A stretch of 64,000 bases of DNA from Rhopalosiphum padi (taxonomy: Eukaryota; Arthropoda; Insecta; Hemiptera; Aphididae). A model generated the notes under the pieces. That model did no database searches and was not told the origin of the DNA. It saw nothing but the letters and a program-made list of their open reading frames with translations. The stretch's first letter is position 1. Each line of letters starts with the position of its first letter. The position numbers and the translations under genes are program-made. Positions 51,407 through 64,000 of this stretch are shown in pieces. The DNA is taken from the NCBI RefSeq assembly GCF_020882245.1, contig NC_083597.1:54166152-54230151 (forward strand), given 5' to 3'.

Positions 51407-54400
51407 GTTAACTCAAATTTAGAATTGATTTTTTTCCACTTAAAGTATAGGTGTACACATGTTTCACGCGTGTGTACGAATAAACACTAGGTATACAACA
51501 ATAACAACAACATCAACAACAACAAAAGCAACAACAATAATAACAAGAACGACAACGACAATGAAAATAAAAAAACCGAGAATTTAAAACAACTTTCGTC
51601 CATTTTATTACAGACGAGGATCGCTGCAATGTCGTCGTTGTCTTTATATATTACACCTTTATGAGGCGTTCGTACATTAGTTTGTTATTATTTAGAATAT
51701 CGATATTTTAGCACAATATACACGTGGATATAATATTGTACATAAATCATTACGTCTAAACCGCCGGTCAGAAATTGCAGTCGATCGACTAGATCGTTTT
51801 CTTAAGGTATTTGGATGTTTTGCTTCTGTGCCCAATACTTATATACACGAGGGTTCGAAAGTCTGTTTCTAAAGGTTCCCCTTAAACTGCAATCAGATGT
51901 TTTATTAGTTGCAGTCAGAATTACAATTTTACTGCCTCTATATAAATTTATCATAATATTTCAAAATATGGAACCTCCTGAAATAAAATCCAACGCCTTA
52001 AACCCCTGGTTGCAGATGTAACCTCATCTTCTCCGTCTCCCTTTATTCGTATTTCCTCAGTTGCGACCTCTTTAAGTCATAAAAGTGACGATCTATAGAT
52101 CTTTGGGTTTGGGGGGACGGTAAAGAGTATTTTCTTTTTCTGATGATAATTTTATACTTCGGAGAAATTAAATTTGTTATATAATATGTAACAAAGTAAT
52201 TTCTTGACAAAATAAATATGTACCTAATATTTTTGATGATAAATACTTCATACACATATAATATAAATATATTATATATATATGCTATATAAAAAGATAC
52301 ATTAAGTAAAAAACATCTACCAATAATATAATAATAATATATTATTATGTAGGACATAGTGATAGTAACTGTTTTTAGCGAGATCGAAATATTGACAAAA
52401 TATAATGTAGTAAGAGGCGTCTAATTTTTTTAATATCCATCAGAAATCAGAATACACGTGGAATATCCGTGATATGAATATCACTTGCTACTTATTACTG
52501 CAGTAATATCCAAAGAAATTAAAATATTTATCATAGTACGGTTACTCTCGTTTAATTCGTGCACGAATTGAGTGGGAACTAGGAATTTGCAACAAATTCA
52601 GACAGGAAAAAAAATATTACAAATACATGGTCATTATATTATTATTATAATATTCACGCAGGGTTGAGTGAAATAATAATTATAATAAATAAAAAACTAC
52701 GATTAAAGTTTTTTTTTTATTAGAGACATTGTTATTTTTTTTTAACGAGAGATGTGACTTCATTCTGAGATGTCACGAGAATTATCGCACATAACTCATT
52801 ATTATACATGGATTCGTAATTTAACCTGATATATTTATTTAATAAAATATAAGTGTTTAGTGGCGGAGTAAACGCATTAGGAACACGTATTCATAATTAC
52901 GCACACTTATGCTGGAAAAAAATTAACTGTAATAAACGATTTAATAGAAATCTGAAAATGGCGTATATTTTTAACATACTCATAATAACGATTAAACGGA
53001 TTTGATTGAGGTATAGTAAATAGCACATTGGAAATCATTGTTTTTTCGTAAACGTTTTCCGATGTGATTTATACGATTTCGAGTAGTTTCGATTGTTTAG
53101 GATTTTTCGGCTTATGTTTTTCAGTGAGACTGTTGTACTATTTTATAGTTCATAATAAAACAATACAATTTACATTTATAGTAAAATTTAATAAAGAAAA
53201 AAAAATCGACAAAAACAAGATCGATAAATTTGTAATTTTCAATAACATAATATTATATCGTAATAATACAACTATTATATAATAATAAGTCATATTATTA
53301 AAAAAAAAAACACTTTGGCAGTTGCGATCTCGGATCTGACTTAGGTACGCGCATTTTAACGAATACGTTCATGTTTAATATACACTACGGAAAAAAACTT
53401 TATACAAGATTATTTTAATATAATAATTAGATACACATGTAGAAGACAGATTTTTTTATACCGCACTAAACATATGTAGATATATATTTAAAAGTAACCC
53501 TGGTAAAATATGTACATAAAAACAAAATTCAATATAACAACGGCATAAGGTACATATTATTATATATTTTAATATTATACTTGTATATTGCATCGAGAAC
53601 TTCAAAACATAATAATCATTATCATAATCGGTATATTATTATTATGACTATTATTAAATTTGATATTGTATTCATGGCAATACAAGTGTTTAAAAATATT
53701 TTATTCGTAGGTATACAACACACTAGCATGATGTGCTTACACTGAATATTGATCGATAAATGATATTTGGTGCGTAGCAAAATATCGAGTGCGTGATGCA
53801 CTGATGCGTGTCCGACAATGGATGTGTATTATAATATGGGACGCGAGAATCACATTTTCCGGTGGCTTCGCGCCCTATACACGTAATACACACACGATTT
53901 CGAGACCAGCTTATGACCGCAATAAAAAGAAAAAAAACCCGGAAAAACCTCTGATGTTGTTTTTATAAATATTTTTTCCCGCGGCAAAAAAAATATCTAG
54001 CGTTGGTCATGCGACAAAAATACGAATAAAATCCAAAAGCCATTTGTGTGGTAAAAAAAGCGAAAAGAAAATGATGGTACACGATATTATAAAGTCAGTG
54101 TTTGCGAAACTACCGTTTGACAGAGAGGGAAAGAGAAAGAGAGAGAGAACGCGAAAAAATAAAAATGATAGAGCTAATACGAATACATACGAAACGCACG
54201 TATTACATTATAGAGGAAAACGTTGTAAGTCGATTCGTTATCGGAAACGCATAGAGGAGTGTTGTTCACGTATAGGTGCTGAACGCGTTGTTAAATATTT
54301 TTTTAGGAAATCGGGACTAAAGAAACGTGATCGAGATGATTTATATATATATATGGATTGAAGAAAAAAAAATCGTGAAAAGCGCAAACATTGACGAGAG

Positions 54401-55389
54401 AATATTACTCGAGGGATAGGTATTGAGGGTCGAAAAGATTATATATTGAGTATATGTATTACCATGTTGTTGATTTGATAGCGTAAAATCACGAGTAAAA
54501 TTTACAATTATTTGCGTTTAAAAAATGAAATACTCTGGACGTCCTTTTTTTGGTGTGACACGACGCAGCCAAACCAATATTAATAATAACAATTAATAAA
54601 TTTAACTGCCTTCGTAATTTTGTCATTATCTTTTTGATATACTTTTTATATATTGCCAGTAGTAAACGCTAGAGATTCAATTTAGATGTAAGCGCATCAA
54701 ATAGAATCACGGTGGCAGCGGTTAAGAGTATTGACTCACCGAGATGGTATTGTGTTGAGGTTTGATGAGTTTTATGGAAGGGCGGAGTGGACTGAGGCTT
54801 ACTGAACTGGAATAATTAATTATACTGGAAATCGTGTGACGAACGCTAAATGCTAAATTCCGTGACCCAGAGACGTGATCCATCACCCGAGTGCTCTTAG
54901 AATACGAGTCTAATATATTATTAAAATACACGGGATGACGTATTTTTGGGGAAAATTTTGAGTGGGAATATTTAATGTGAACCGAGAATTTTGACCACTA
55001 CGATTATTACTATAAATAATACCCAATAAAATTTCCGTTTCTGTCCTCCATCTTTCCCCAAAATCGTTTTTACTATCATTTATTATATTAGTTATTATAA
55101 ATATCAATGGTGGTGTGTTAATAAAAACATGTATAGGTACCTCGGAACAATTTTTTAAGGGGTAGAGGGCCGAATCCTTGATTCCCAGGTATGTAATAGG
55201 CCTTGCCTATTATATAATAATTACTCTATTGATTTCTGTTTGTAGTTTTTAGCGTCGAACACATTATAAATATTATAAATAATATTGTTATCGTCGGTGA
55301 ACTATATGAACACACAATCTCGTATAAATGTGTACTTATTATATACCTAGGTATAAATTGTACAGATGAGGATCCTAACCTAATTTAAC

Positions 55390-55608
55390 CAGGCGCGGAT
55401 TCTGCAGAGAAGTGAAAGGGGCTTTAGCACACCTCCTTTGGAAATGTTATATATTAACATAAACAAAATTGTTAACATTGTTATAAAATCTTATCTATAT
55501 AATGTCATCTTTAATCTATCGTGAACTAAAATTATAATTGTATTTTTTCTAAAAAAATGAGTAGCCTCCCATTTAGATCTTCTCCATTTTAGATCCACGC
55601 CTAAGCTT
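55390..55608. mobile_element. possible hAT-like MITE, about 219 bp
   Basis: The left end CAGGCGCGGATTCT and the complement of the right part, TTAGGCGTGGATCT, are similar. Flanks give AATTTAAC (55382-55389) and AATCTAAC (55609-55616), 7 of 8. The right end does not finish in CTG, so the call is tentative. Confidence 0.4.
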
Positions 55609-55990
55609 AATCTAACCAGAGCCGGCGGTTACGACGTCGACGCATATATATTTATAAGAATTATTATTGCTAATATATCAAACGACAATAATTAAGTATA
55701 TAATAACGATTATAATGACGACGATTTGTTATTACGCGCAAGCGATGGCCGTCGACCATTCGCACAAAAATTTACTATTTCATCATAATAATCACAATAA
55801 TAAAATTAATATTTATACGGGACGATAATCGCGTAACAATCGCCGCTGCTGCCGTCGGACCTATCACCTCGTCCCGCTCTGCCACTTGACGTCACGACCT
55901 CTAAAAGGGTGACGAGTCGTGGTGGTTACCGGATAAGAGATGACCGCCGAACGACGGTCCTCCGGCGGCGGCGGCGGCATTTGATTTACG

Positions 55991-58900
55991 TCAGTGTTTG
56001 TATTCGGGAAAATGTTTGTTGTTGAGCAGCGCGGTACGCAGTTCGGGGACCGCGGTCGTGGTTAGGTCGGGGCCGTTGGCAGGGGAGGAGCGATGTTGTT
56101 GCTGATGTTGTTGTTGTTGTTGCTGTTGATGGTGGTGGTGGTGGCGGTGATGGTTGATGTTGTTGCTGCTGTTGCTGCTGCTGTCGGCGGCGGTGGTGAT
56201 GTTGTTGGCGGTGATGATGGTACTGGTTGTGGCGGTGGCGGTGCGGATGTCGTCCGTGGCGCCGTTTCGCCGCTGTCGGCACCGGGGCGACGGCGAATGG
56301 CCGCTGCCGCTGCTGGTGGCCGACGGCGGGTCGTACGCGGAGTGGTGTTGATGGTGCGCTGAGGACCGGCGACTGCTCCGGGCGCTGCTGCTGCCGCCAC
56401 TGCGGGCTGCCGCCGGCTGTCGGACGCCATTGTCGGCGATGGCCGCGACCGCCGGCATGTCCATGCTAGCCGACCGCGCTATTGGTCGACGAGCTTCCGG
56501 GGAAATGGAAAAAAGAAAGCACAAAAACCAAAACGTTTATTTTACACACGAACGGCGGGGTGGATGATATTGTTATTATGACGACGAACTACTGCCTTTT
56601 GCGAGACATGCACCTGGTTCACCACCAACTCTCTGTACAAGTCGAGATTCTATACGGAAAAGCAATTCGCTCACTAAACAATTTATCATCACCACGTGAC
56701 TTCGAGTGACCGTCTGTTGTATTGGTCATAGTTTTTATATACCATTATAAAACTTTCAGATAAAAGTAAATAATACTGTAAACTATATTGTTTAAAATGT
56801 ATAGTATAGCAGTGTTAATCTTATTTCACAATTAGACGTAAATAATTAGATACAAAAATAAGAAAAGTTCCTTAAGGTCATACATATTTTACAACAAAAA
56901 CATAATATTGTTTTAACGATGTGGTATTATGGTCGATATGTTTTTGTTTGAAAAATCGAATACGAGTATTAAATATTGTAGGAAATAACCATAAAATGAA
57001 TTGTTTACACTGCCTTAAATTAAGTTAATAACCATTAATCTTATTTGTAAGGTAGGCATGTCTTGAAATTATATATAATATAGTCTACGATGTGATATAG
57101 TTGCAAGCTGATAACATATACTATACTATTATGATTATAATATCATAAAATAAAAATCTAAATATTTTAAGAGAAGTATTTACTATTTTTCCATACTAGT
57201 TATAGGTACTTATACGAAAAATATCGATTGGGTATAGACATTTTAGATTAAAGTCTTCTGAAGTAAAGTCACCTGGTGGGATGATAAATTGTATACGACT
57301 CGGTGGCGATGATAAACAACTAAAAAAAAATTCTTCACTTGAACATTGTCATTATCGTATGTCGATCCGAGTATAATTTTGATGGTTATTATGTATGTAA
57401 AATCTATCAGTCAGTAAAAACGGGCTTGTGGACAACGATGTACTCGAAAATGATTTTGTTATTGAAACATATTTATAAACAATTATAAGAATTTATACAT
57501 ATAGCTTTACATAGAACTCAATCTTACCGAAGTGAACTTCATAATTATTATAAAAACATTACTACAGGCTACAGTATGTGATAATAATACTCTCTAACTT
57601 AATGTTTATGATAATATTACATTTTACAATATAATATAGAGAATGGACCATCGCGTAGCTTCCCGTTATGCTTTGTTATATAGTTGCATTGCGGATGAAC
57701 GGGAAAAAAACAGTGGTCCATCCCATACATATATTTATTTATTTTATATAGCAGCTGTAAACGTTTCGTTTTTTTCTCTCTTTGTTTTTTGCACATCCAT
57801 GAAATTCATTCGGAAACGACACAGTCGATTAACTGCGAACCGATTTATCTGCCAGTGTAGTATATATTATGTTCGAGTTATTGCGGTCGTAACGAAACGA
57901 GAAGGAGAAGAAAAAAACAAAACGATCACGCGTGGTTTTCATAAATCTACTAGTGTTAATAATATTTTTTATCATATACACAAAATACATACTATTCTAT
58001 TATATATAAATCATAACTTATCGGTGGCGGTTAAGCATATTTCTGAATTCTGAGGTCACGTAAATGTTTCATACATGGATTGAATATATGTAACTATTAG
58101 AATTTAGAATACTATAAGAGCTTATACGATTTTAGTAAGTCAACATTTATCAGTAAATATTATAGCCATAAGTCTTGCAAAACAAAAATATTATTGATTT
58201 TGAATATTATATTATTTAAATCATATAATATATTATATCTGTACGAATGTAAAAATATTTAGAAAATTATATTTCTGGAAACTGTTTTCTAAAATATAAT
58301 AACCATTATTTTTGAAATGTTCTAAATTAAATGTAAATTATCAGCCATATAATATTTAAAAAAAAAATCACCACTGAGTTATAAATACATATACGTACAT
58401 ACATACAGGTTGATTTTTTAACGCACACTGCTCATTTTCTTAGTTGATTCATAAAATATGACTCAAGTACTTGTGGGTTTCAATTAATTATAAACTAGAA
58501 AGTGTTTGTTAGAAATAGCCTAATAGAAAGTAGCGATATTTGACCAGTGTATAAATCGTGGACATTTTGTGGTGTTAAAGAATCATTCTGTATGTAATAA
58601 AATATATCATTACTACACTATGTTTCGGGAACTATATATTATATTATAATATGTAATAAGTACGTGTATATATTTATAACGATTATAATATGACGTATAC
58701 ATAATAGTAATGTAATATACAGGATGATTCACTATAAGTATGCTTACCTCCATTTTTTAAACTTTATAATGAATTTATTTTAATTACAATTTTTGTAATT
58801 ATTAAAATATATTTAACACTTTATTATACATTTAATTTCTTGTGATTTTCTGATATAAGCTTCTACTATTCAAATAAGATTCACAATTTTTTCAGTAAAT

Positions 58901-61900
58901 TATTTAGTGGAAAACTTTTTTTTTAAATTTATCTAATTTAAAATTCGAATGAGTAGTTTTTCAGTTATTAAAATGTTTATAGTAAGGATAAAAGTTTTTA
59001 AAAATGGTTTTATAAAATTATAAAATAAATGTATTATTGAATCTAGTGTTTATTATAGGTACTTGAACCATTTTTATAAATTATAAATGAATATTGATTT
59101 TTAAAATTCAGTGAGATAACGGTAAGCATCATAATCCTTATAACTTTCAAGCCCATTATCTAAGGAGCACACCAAGTAAAATAATTCGAAAACTACTCGT
59201 TGGAATTTTTTAATCAGTATTTTCAGAAAAAGTATCCGACAAATAATTTATAGTTGAAAAGGGTAGAGCTTCTATTTCCACAGAGCATTTGTTCAAGTAT
59301 ATTTAAATATTTAAAAAAATTGCATTATTGAAGAAAAACGGAGGGGGTGAGCATGCTTGGTGAATCACTCTGTATCGATTAATTATAATATTATACAATT
59401 AGCGCCTATGACGGGTTTGTGCATGTGGTGCATACCTTTCGCTGTCGGGGGTATTACACGCGTTCCGACAGGAGGGCGGGTGGTCTGCCGATTCATAGAT
59501 GCTTTCCTCACCTGTTGTCGAGTGGACGGTGGCCGACGACGCCCGGGCTGCCGCCTGTTGGTACGGCGACGCCGAGCCGCTGGTCGCCCTACTCGCCGGA
59601 CGGTACCAACCCCTCACGAACCTCGGTTCTTCGCATCTGCAGAAAACGGTCGGGGATGAACAAAATAGAAAAAAAATTCCCGTTACATTAATTACACAGC
59701 ACTTCATATTATTAACATTGGTCATCGCAGCAGCCTAGGTCGAGGGTGTCAACCAGGATGTCATTGCGGCATCACTCTTACCTTAATCATTATATAATCT
59801 AATTGTTATTACTATGTACACGTCCTTGACAGCCACTCTATGAAAATTTATAGTATTTTATACGAAGATTCAGGGGTGTGCTCACGGCCGAAGGCAAGGA
59901 TGTTATATATCTTTTTAATTTTTTTGTTAATTGATTTTTATCATTAATTGTTAAAATAAAAATTCATGTGTTAAATATTTTTTTCTATGATTTTTAATTT
60001 TTCGTATAAGTTAATAATGACTAATGAGCAATAACTTACATAACATAGAAATTCTCTTACACACGATTAATAATATATTATTATAATTAACTAGCGCCTA
60101 AATGTAAATGTAAGAATATATTAAATTTTTTATGTTACAACGGGATCCGAGAATAGTTAAGAATTCATATTCTTTTACTTTAAAAACAGCTGGGTGTGTA
60201 ACTGCGACGACATATACCTACAGAATACAATATGATGATAATAAACGCAATATGGTTATTGAAGCTATATTGCCTATATTGACTTAAAGATATTAATATT
60301 TTATAATAATAATAAGCTCATGAACTGTAATATGTTGATGTATTCATTTAATAATTATTAGTAGGTGTATTTTCCGTGTAAATACATTTTATATTTTTAC
60401 ATGACATTTAATGATTCAAAGAATATCAAAGTTCAAAGGAAAGTTGTTAAAGTAAGAGAATTTATTGAATATTATCTACTATTTCCCAAACTGAAGGTTT
60501 TTACCTTCAAGGAAGGTAGAAGGAAAGTATTTTTACTTTATTGTATTATTGATACATTTTTATATGCAAATTATTAAATGCTTTTTGGATATTTTATCAT
60601 ATTTTTATTGCATATAAATTTCAGTCCTTAATTCATTAATTGATTATAATATTATAATACTATAACGTGTGATAAAATTAGAGTAAAAATAATCACCCAG
60701 GATGCGCGTCATGTCTATAGTGTCTGTCGACTTCTGTTTCGGACATCCTGTTCTCTTCCGAACCAGATGGACTGTGCCGTACAGTGTGCTCTTGGATTTG
60801 TTTGAAAAGGTCTTCGAGATTCCGTATACGTATTGTAGAGGAAACTTCTTTAGCTGTCTCTTCTTCGTCTTCTGGTGCTTTAAGAAATAGATTATTATTA
60901 TTAAAATTTAATGTAAATCAAAAACTCGTAAATATTCATAATACGCACCGATATCTGTTCGTCTGCTGGGCCTTCGATATGGATGTCGATGACAAGTCGG
61001 CACTCCACTTTCAGATAAAACAGTATGACTTTGAGGAAGTCCATGTCCTAAAAAAACAATTTTATTGATATTTATTACAGTTCGAAATAATTAATTTTAT
61101 TACGAAACCCTAATAATAGTTTAATTTAAAATTTTTTTAGTCATATTCTTAAGTGACTTTTTATTTATATATGAATATTATAAAGAATTTCAACATTTTT
61201 AGGTATAAATGAAAATAGTTAATATAAATACACAATTTAATTTTACTAACTTTCTTCACACAGTCTTTCTTGACTAGCTGTAATACGGTTATAAGCCGAT
61301 TCAGCAGTTTCAGTCAAGGTACGCCATAGTAGGTCTTCACTACTTGATCTGGCACCAGACGATGATCTATGGGCGGCGGTACGAAGTTTTTCTAACAAGT
61401 CTCCGTGGTAACCATCAAGTGATTTGATTTTCCGTTCCATGTCAGATATACTTACAGACCCTGGAGCAAGACCACAACTACTTCCACGTCCACTCATGTG
61501 AAGGTTTTCTATAATGAATAATTCAAATAAAGTCCTCAAAGTTCAAAAACCCCTTAAAAATTGTTCACACTGTCGAACATTTGTTGAAAATAATGAAACT
61601 TTTACATTTTAAAATAATATGGTCAAAATAGTTATATTTTTGCACCTAAAGTTAAATACACATGGGTATTAAATTATGAGAATGAATAGACAGAACTGTA
61701 TTGAAAGTTAAAGAAGGTTATACAAATGAGTAGTGTCAGTACTCGTAAAATATTGGTGACAATATAATATAGATATGATATAACTATAACACTCAACAAG
61801 TTAAATTCACAACGATGAAATCTCTGGAGGAGATATAATAATATACAATCACAAGTAAAATAAAAATAAACTTGCCTTGGACATTCATGTCATCTTCGTC

Positions 61901-62890
61901 GTTAGGGCACAGGCCTAATCTGGACAAGTTTTGTGATTTATGCTCCCTAAAAAATATATTTATAAAACATGTATAACAATTCTTATAATAACTGAAATAA
62001 ATAAAAGAAAGATACGTTTATAAATATTTATGATATGCTTACATAGAAATACCAGAAGTGCTCGGAGACATATGATTTGTCGGATGAAAGAGCATTTTAT
62101 GGGATCCAGTTTCTGAGCGACTATAATACAAATTAATTTAGAATACATTATAATATTATTGTTTAAATGCGTATGATATTAATTTTTTTTAAATATATTT
62201 AAAAAATATACCCAAGACGTTTTACTATTTATACATAATATATTGTGTAAAGTTTAAACAATCAAACCATTATGAACTCTTCATAAAAGGTTTCGAAATG
62301 TATCATTATAATAATTAGTTTATAGTAGGTATACTATATGTCTGTGTGGTAGTTTCTTAGAAATAGAGTGAGAGAGAGAGAGAGAGTAGCAAACGTCACG
62401 TAATACACCTCATATAAGATAGTTTACATCCTACATAGGATTCCCTTAATCTAATAAGTAATAATCACATTTAAGCCGTTAGACCAAAATCTAATATCAA
62501 AGGGGTGAGAAACACATGGCATACATTGGTACAATTCTAATATCTCTACTGTATAAAAATTATTATGCCATTAAAGATGAATACAATTTTGAAATCTAGT
62601 GTTGGCATAATATCAAAATAATTTTATAGAGCTAACTATTAACTGCATCATAATTAAATATAATATTTTAACATTATTTCTTTGAACTATGTTCAAAGTT
62701 ATATTATTATTTAAAGCATATTTACTTATATGGCGATTGGTTTCCGTATTTATTAATTCTGTTAATGTTAACCATTGCCATTTCTTCGGCCGATTCTTCA
62801 GAAGGGGCGTCAAATCTGGACGGTTTCGATACGGGAGTTGTATTGATTGATTGCTTTTGTTTGTCCGTTGCTTGTTTTTCACTACTCCTC
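55991..62890 (-). CDS. serine-rich protein of unknown function, 3' part
   Basis: The 5' end lies beyond the window or starts at an ATG at 62928. Exons in phase: 62890-62726, 62120-62043, 61946-61876, 61508-61251, 61047-60949, 60877-60697, 59636-59512 and 56493-55991, about 492 residues in all. The donor after 61876 is GCAAGT (a GC-AG intron). I do not recognise the family. A helical stretch contains DMERKIKSLDGYHGDLLEKL and a conserved-looking IRIRNLEDLFKQIQEHTVRH. Most of the rest is Ser/Arg-rich and probably disordered. The last exon is very low-complexity (Ser, Asn, His, then a His and Gln run) and ends KHFPEYKH. If the donor at 60696 is not used, the frame stops at once (TGA, 60693-60695), giving a shorter C terminus; both isoforms may exist. 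No signal peptide or membrane segment in the visible part. Confidence 0.6.
56090..56200 (-). repeat. coding CAG/CAC repeat tract (poly-His/poly-Gln)
   Basis: On the minus strand this region reads as runs of CAC/CAT and CAA/CAG codons inside the last exon of the unknown gene. The mirror strand appears as a poly-Leu/Val frame, which is an artefact. Confidence 0.8.
56494..58719. other. intron of the serine-rich gene
   Basis: AT-rich. The 136-codon frame on + at 57643-58053 has no recognisable features and looks like chance. A CAGGTTGATT block at 58406 resembles mariner-like ends but has no partner. Confidence 0.5.
58720..59372. mobile_element. mariner-like MITE, 653 bp
   Basis: The left end CAGGATGATTCACTATAAGT, then ATGCTTACC, pairs with the complement of the right end, CAGAGTGATTCACCAAGCAT, then GCTCACC. 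TA flanks both ends (58718-58719 and 59373-59374). Inner inverted blocks AAAATTCGAATGAGTAG and CGAAAACTACTCGTTGGAAT are also present. No transposase. It ends 140 bp before the 59512-59636 exon. Confidence 0.78.
59641..60692. other. intron of the serine-rich gene
   Basis: Nothing recognisable besides the splice acceptor tract just upstream of the 59512-59636 exon on the minus strand. Confidence 0.5.
62371..62387. repeat. (AG)n microsatellite
   Basis: A short uninterrupted AG run in an intron of the serine-rich gene. Confidence 0.8.
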
Positions 62891-63412
62891 CTATGCGATT
62901 TTTGTACGCAAAAACACGATTTTATCATTGAGCATACTAATAAACGCTTGCATTTATAATATATTATTATTACGCGTACCTACATAAGTAAATACAAAAC
63001 TACCAAAAGCGCATTGGTACATGCTTAAGTTGATCATACCATGCACAAATTGCACTACTGCGTGATGACTATATAATATAATATAACTACATGACTGGTG
63101 CTACAATAATTTTTTTGTATATATTAGGTGTGATAAATTATTTATCGTGAAATTTTATTAGTATTATCAATTTATAACGAAATTGAGTAAAAACTTGTTT
63201 TTAAACAATTAAATGAGCTATTATAGTTTTTACATGACATACATGAAATGTTCACTCGTTTTAACGAGTAATTGTATTTTTACATTTTTATTTTATTGGC
63301 ATTGAAAAAATAACATGCTTAATCGGATTATGTAGTTTGCTAAATTATTGCAATCCGTTTTAATTAAAACTTTGGCTGTAATATTATACGTATATAATAT
63401 AGAAATAATATT

Positions 63413-63824
63413 TATGAGGACGTTTCATCCACATGTGTTGTCTCCGTCTTACAAACGTACAATATAGTAAAAATAATTTCACACCACGTATAAGGATTAT
63501 TCAAACTATAGCCCAAGTTAAGTAATTACATTTTCGCACTGGAAAGAGGAAATTTTGGACTATGCAACATCGTTTTTATTTTTTCGATATCAGAACTACT
63601 AAAAACCTTATTCAAGTTTGAAAAACACAAAAAAAATGTATTTTTAAACGATAAGAACTTTTTTTCGTATTAGTGATATCAAAAAATTAAAAACATTGCA
63701 CAAACAATGTTTTTTTTTTTTTTTATAGTGTGTACATTGGGTTGTTTAACGTGAAACGGATTCTACTATGTCGTACGTCTATAAGACGGGGATAATATAC
63801 ATGCGGATAAAGTGTCCTCTTAAT
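63413..63824. mobile_element. foldback element, GAGGAC family copy 4
   Basis: The left end GAGGACGTTTCATCCACAT, then TGTTGTCTCCGTCTTACAAA, pairs with the right end, which in complement reads GAGGACACTTTATCCGCAT, then ATTATCCCCGTCTTATAGAC. This is the best-preserved end sequence of the family in the window. TTAA lies next to the right end. Confidence 0.75.
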
Positions 63825-64000
63825 AAATATTAACGATTAGTACAAATATTTTGAAGTATTATTTTTAGCGATTTTAACCCATGGTTTTTTTAGATTGGGT
63901 TCTTAAGAAAATATTAATATGATACGAGTGTTATTTAATAAATAACTGTGCAATATGAATCTCTGTATAAATTGCATGGGTCACGTACATGTTACTAAAC

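Larger units (their letters stand above)
45256..55389. other. 10-kb gene-free region
   Basis: No exon of a known family. It holds a repeat pair at 45870 and 46610, a hAT-like element at 46084, G-runs near 47410, an AT-rich palindrome near 47590-47620, and many TAA/TTA microsatellites (for example 51176-51197, 51380-51406). A short GC-richer patch at 48640-48680 has no open frame of note. Part of it could be the 3' UTR of the minus-strand gene that stops at 55991. Confidence 0.5.

Noticed and set aside
54044..54361. Lys/Arg-rich open frame on +
   Set aside because: Composition follows a purine-rich AGAGA tract; no start context, homology or splice support.
56093..56362. Leu/Val-rich open frames on +
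   Set aside because: They are the mirror of the minus-strand His/Gln/Ser repeat-coding exon.
57643..58053. 136-codon open frame on +
   Set aside because: It lies in an intron of the minus-strand gene, has irregular composition and resembles no family.
59357..59738. GC-rich open frames on +
   Set aside because: The minus strand has a perfect acceptor and donor around the same segment with correct phase; the + frames lack splice sites.
1..64000. tRNA, rRNA, CRISPR, bacterial operons or viral genes
   Set aside because: None seen; the window is spliced eukaryotic DNA. A tRNA or covariance-model scan would be decisive for small RNAs.

Overview
The window is AT-rich eukaryotic DNA with short spliced exons, GT-AG introns (one GC-AG), sparse genes and many small inverted-repeat transposon relics. 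The protein matches (Scratch, USP47, SLC66A3, CDK12/13, CDK11/Pitslre) fit an insect. Repeat character and base composition suggest a hemipteran, probably an aphid; the species call is inference. All exon models were built by eye from splice signals, reading-phase continuity and recognised protein families.

Layout: 1-16.5 kb holds no recognisable coding exon. It has a GC-rich TATA-containing promoter-like segment near 2.64-3.25 kb and several MITEs. A Scratch-family zinc-finger gene runs on + (16.72-20.63 kb). It converges with a 22-exon USP47 deubiquitinase gene on - (30.76 to 21.80 kb). 31.1-33.7 kb is empty. On - follow a four-exon PQ-loop transporter of the SLC66A3 type (35.50 to 33.79 kb) and a short CDK12/13-like kinase (37.21 to 35.83 kb). 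A CDK11/Pitslre kinase lies divergently on + (39.65-45.18 kb). 45.3-55.9 kb has no gene I can support. The right end carries the 3' part of a serine-rich protein gene on - (62.89 to 55.99 kb), whose 5' end lies beyond the window.

The kinases CDK11 and CDK12-like sit head-to-head, and both families act on RNA polymerase II transcription and splicing. The most unusual genes are the CDK12-like kinase (one intron, no RS region, DLG for DFG, R for the usual W after the T-loop) and USP47, whose N-terminal ubiquitin-like module appears tandemly duplicated. Non-coding space is dominated by DNA-transposon relics. Several have readable terminal inverted repeats and target-site duplications: hAT-like with 8-bp TSDs, pogo/Tigger-like and mariner-like with TA, and a multi-copy foldback family starting with GAGGAC-like ends.
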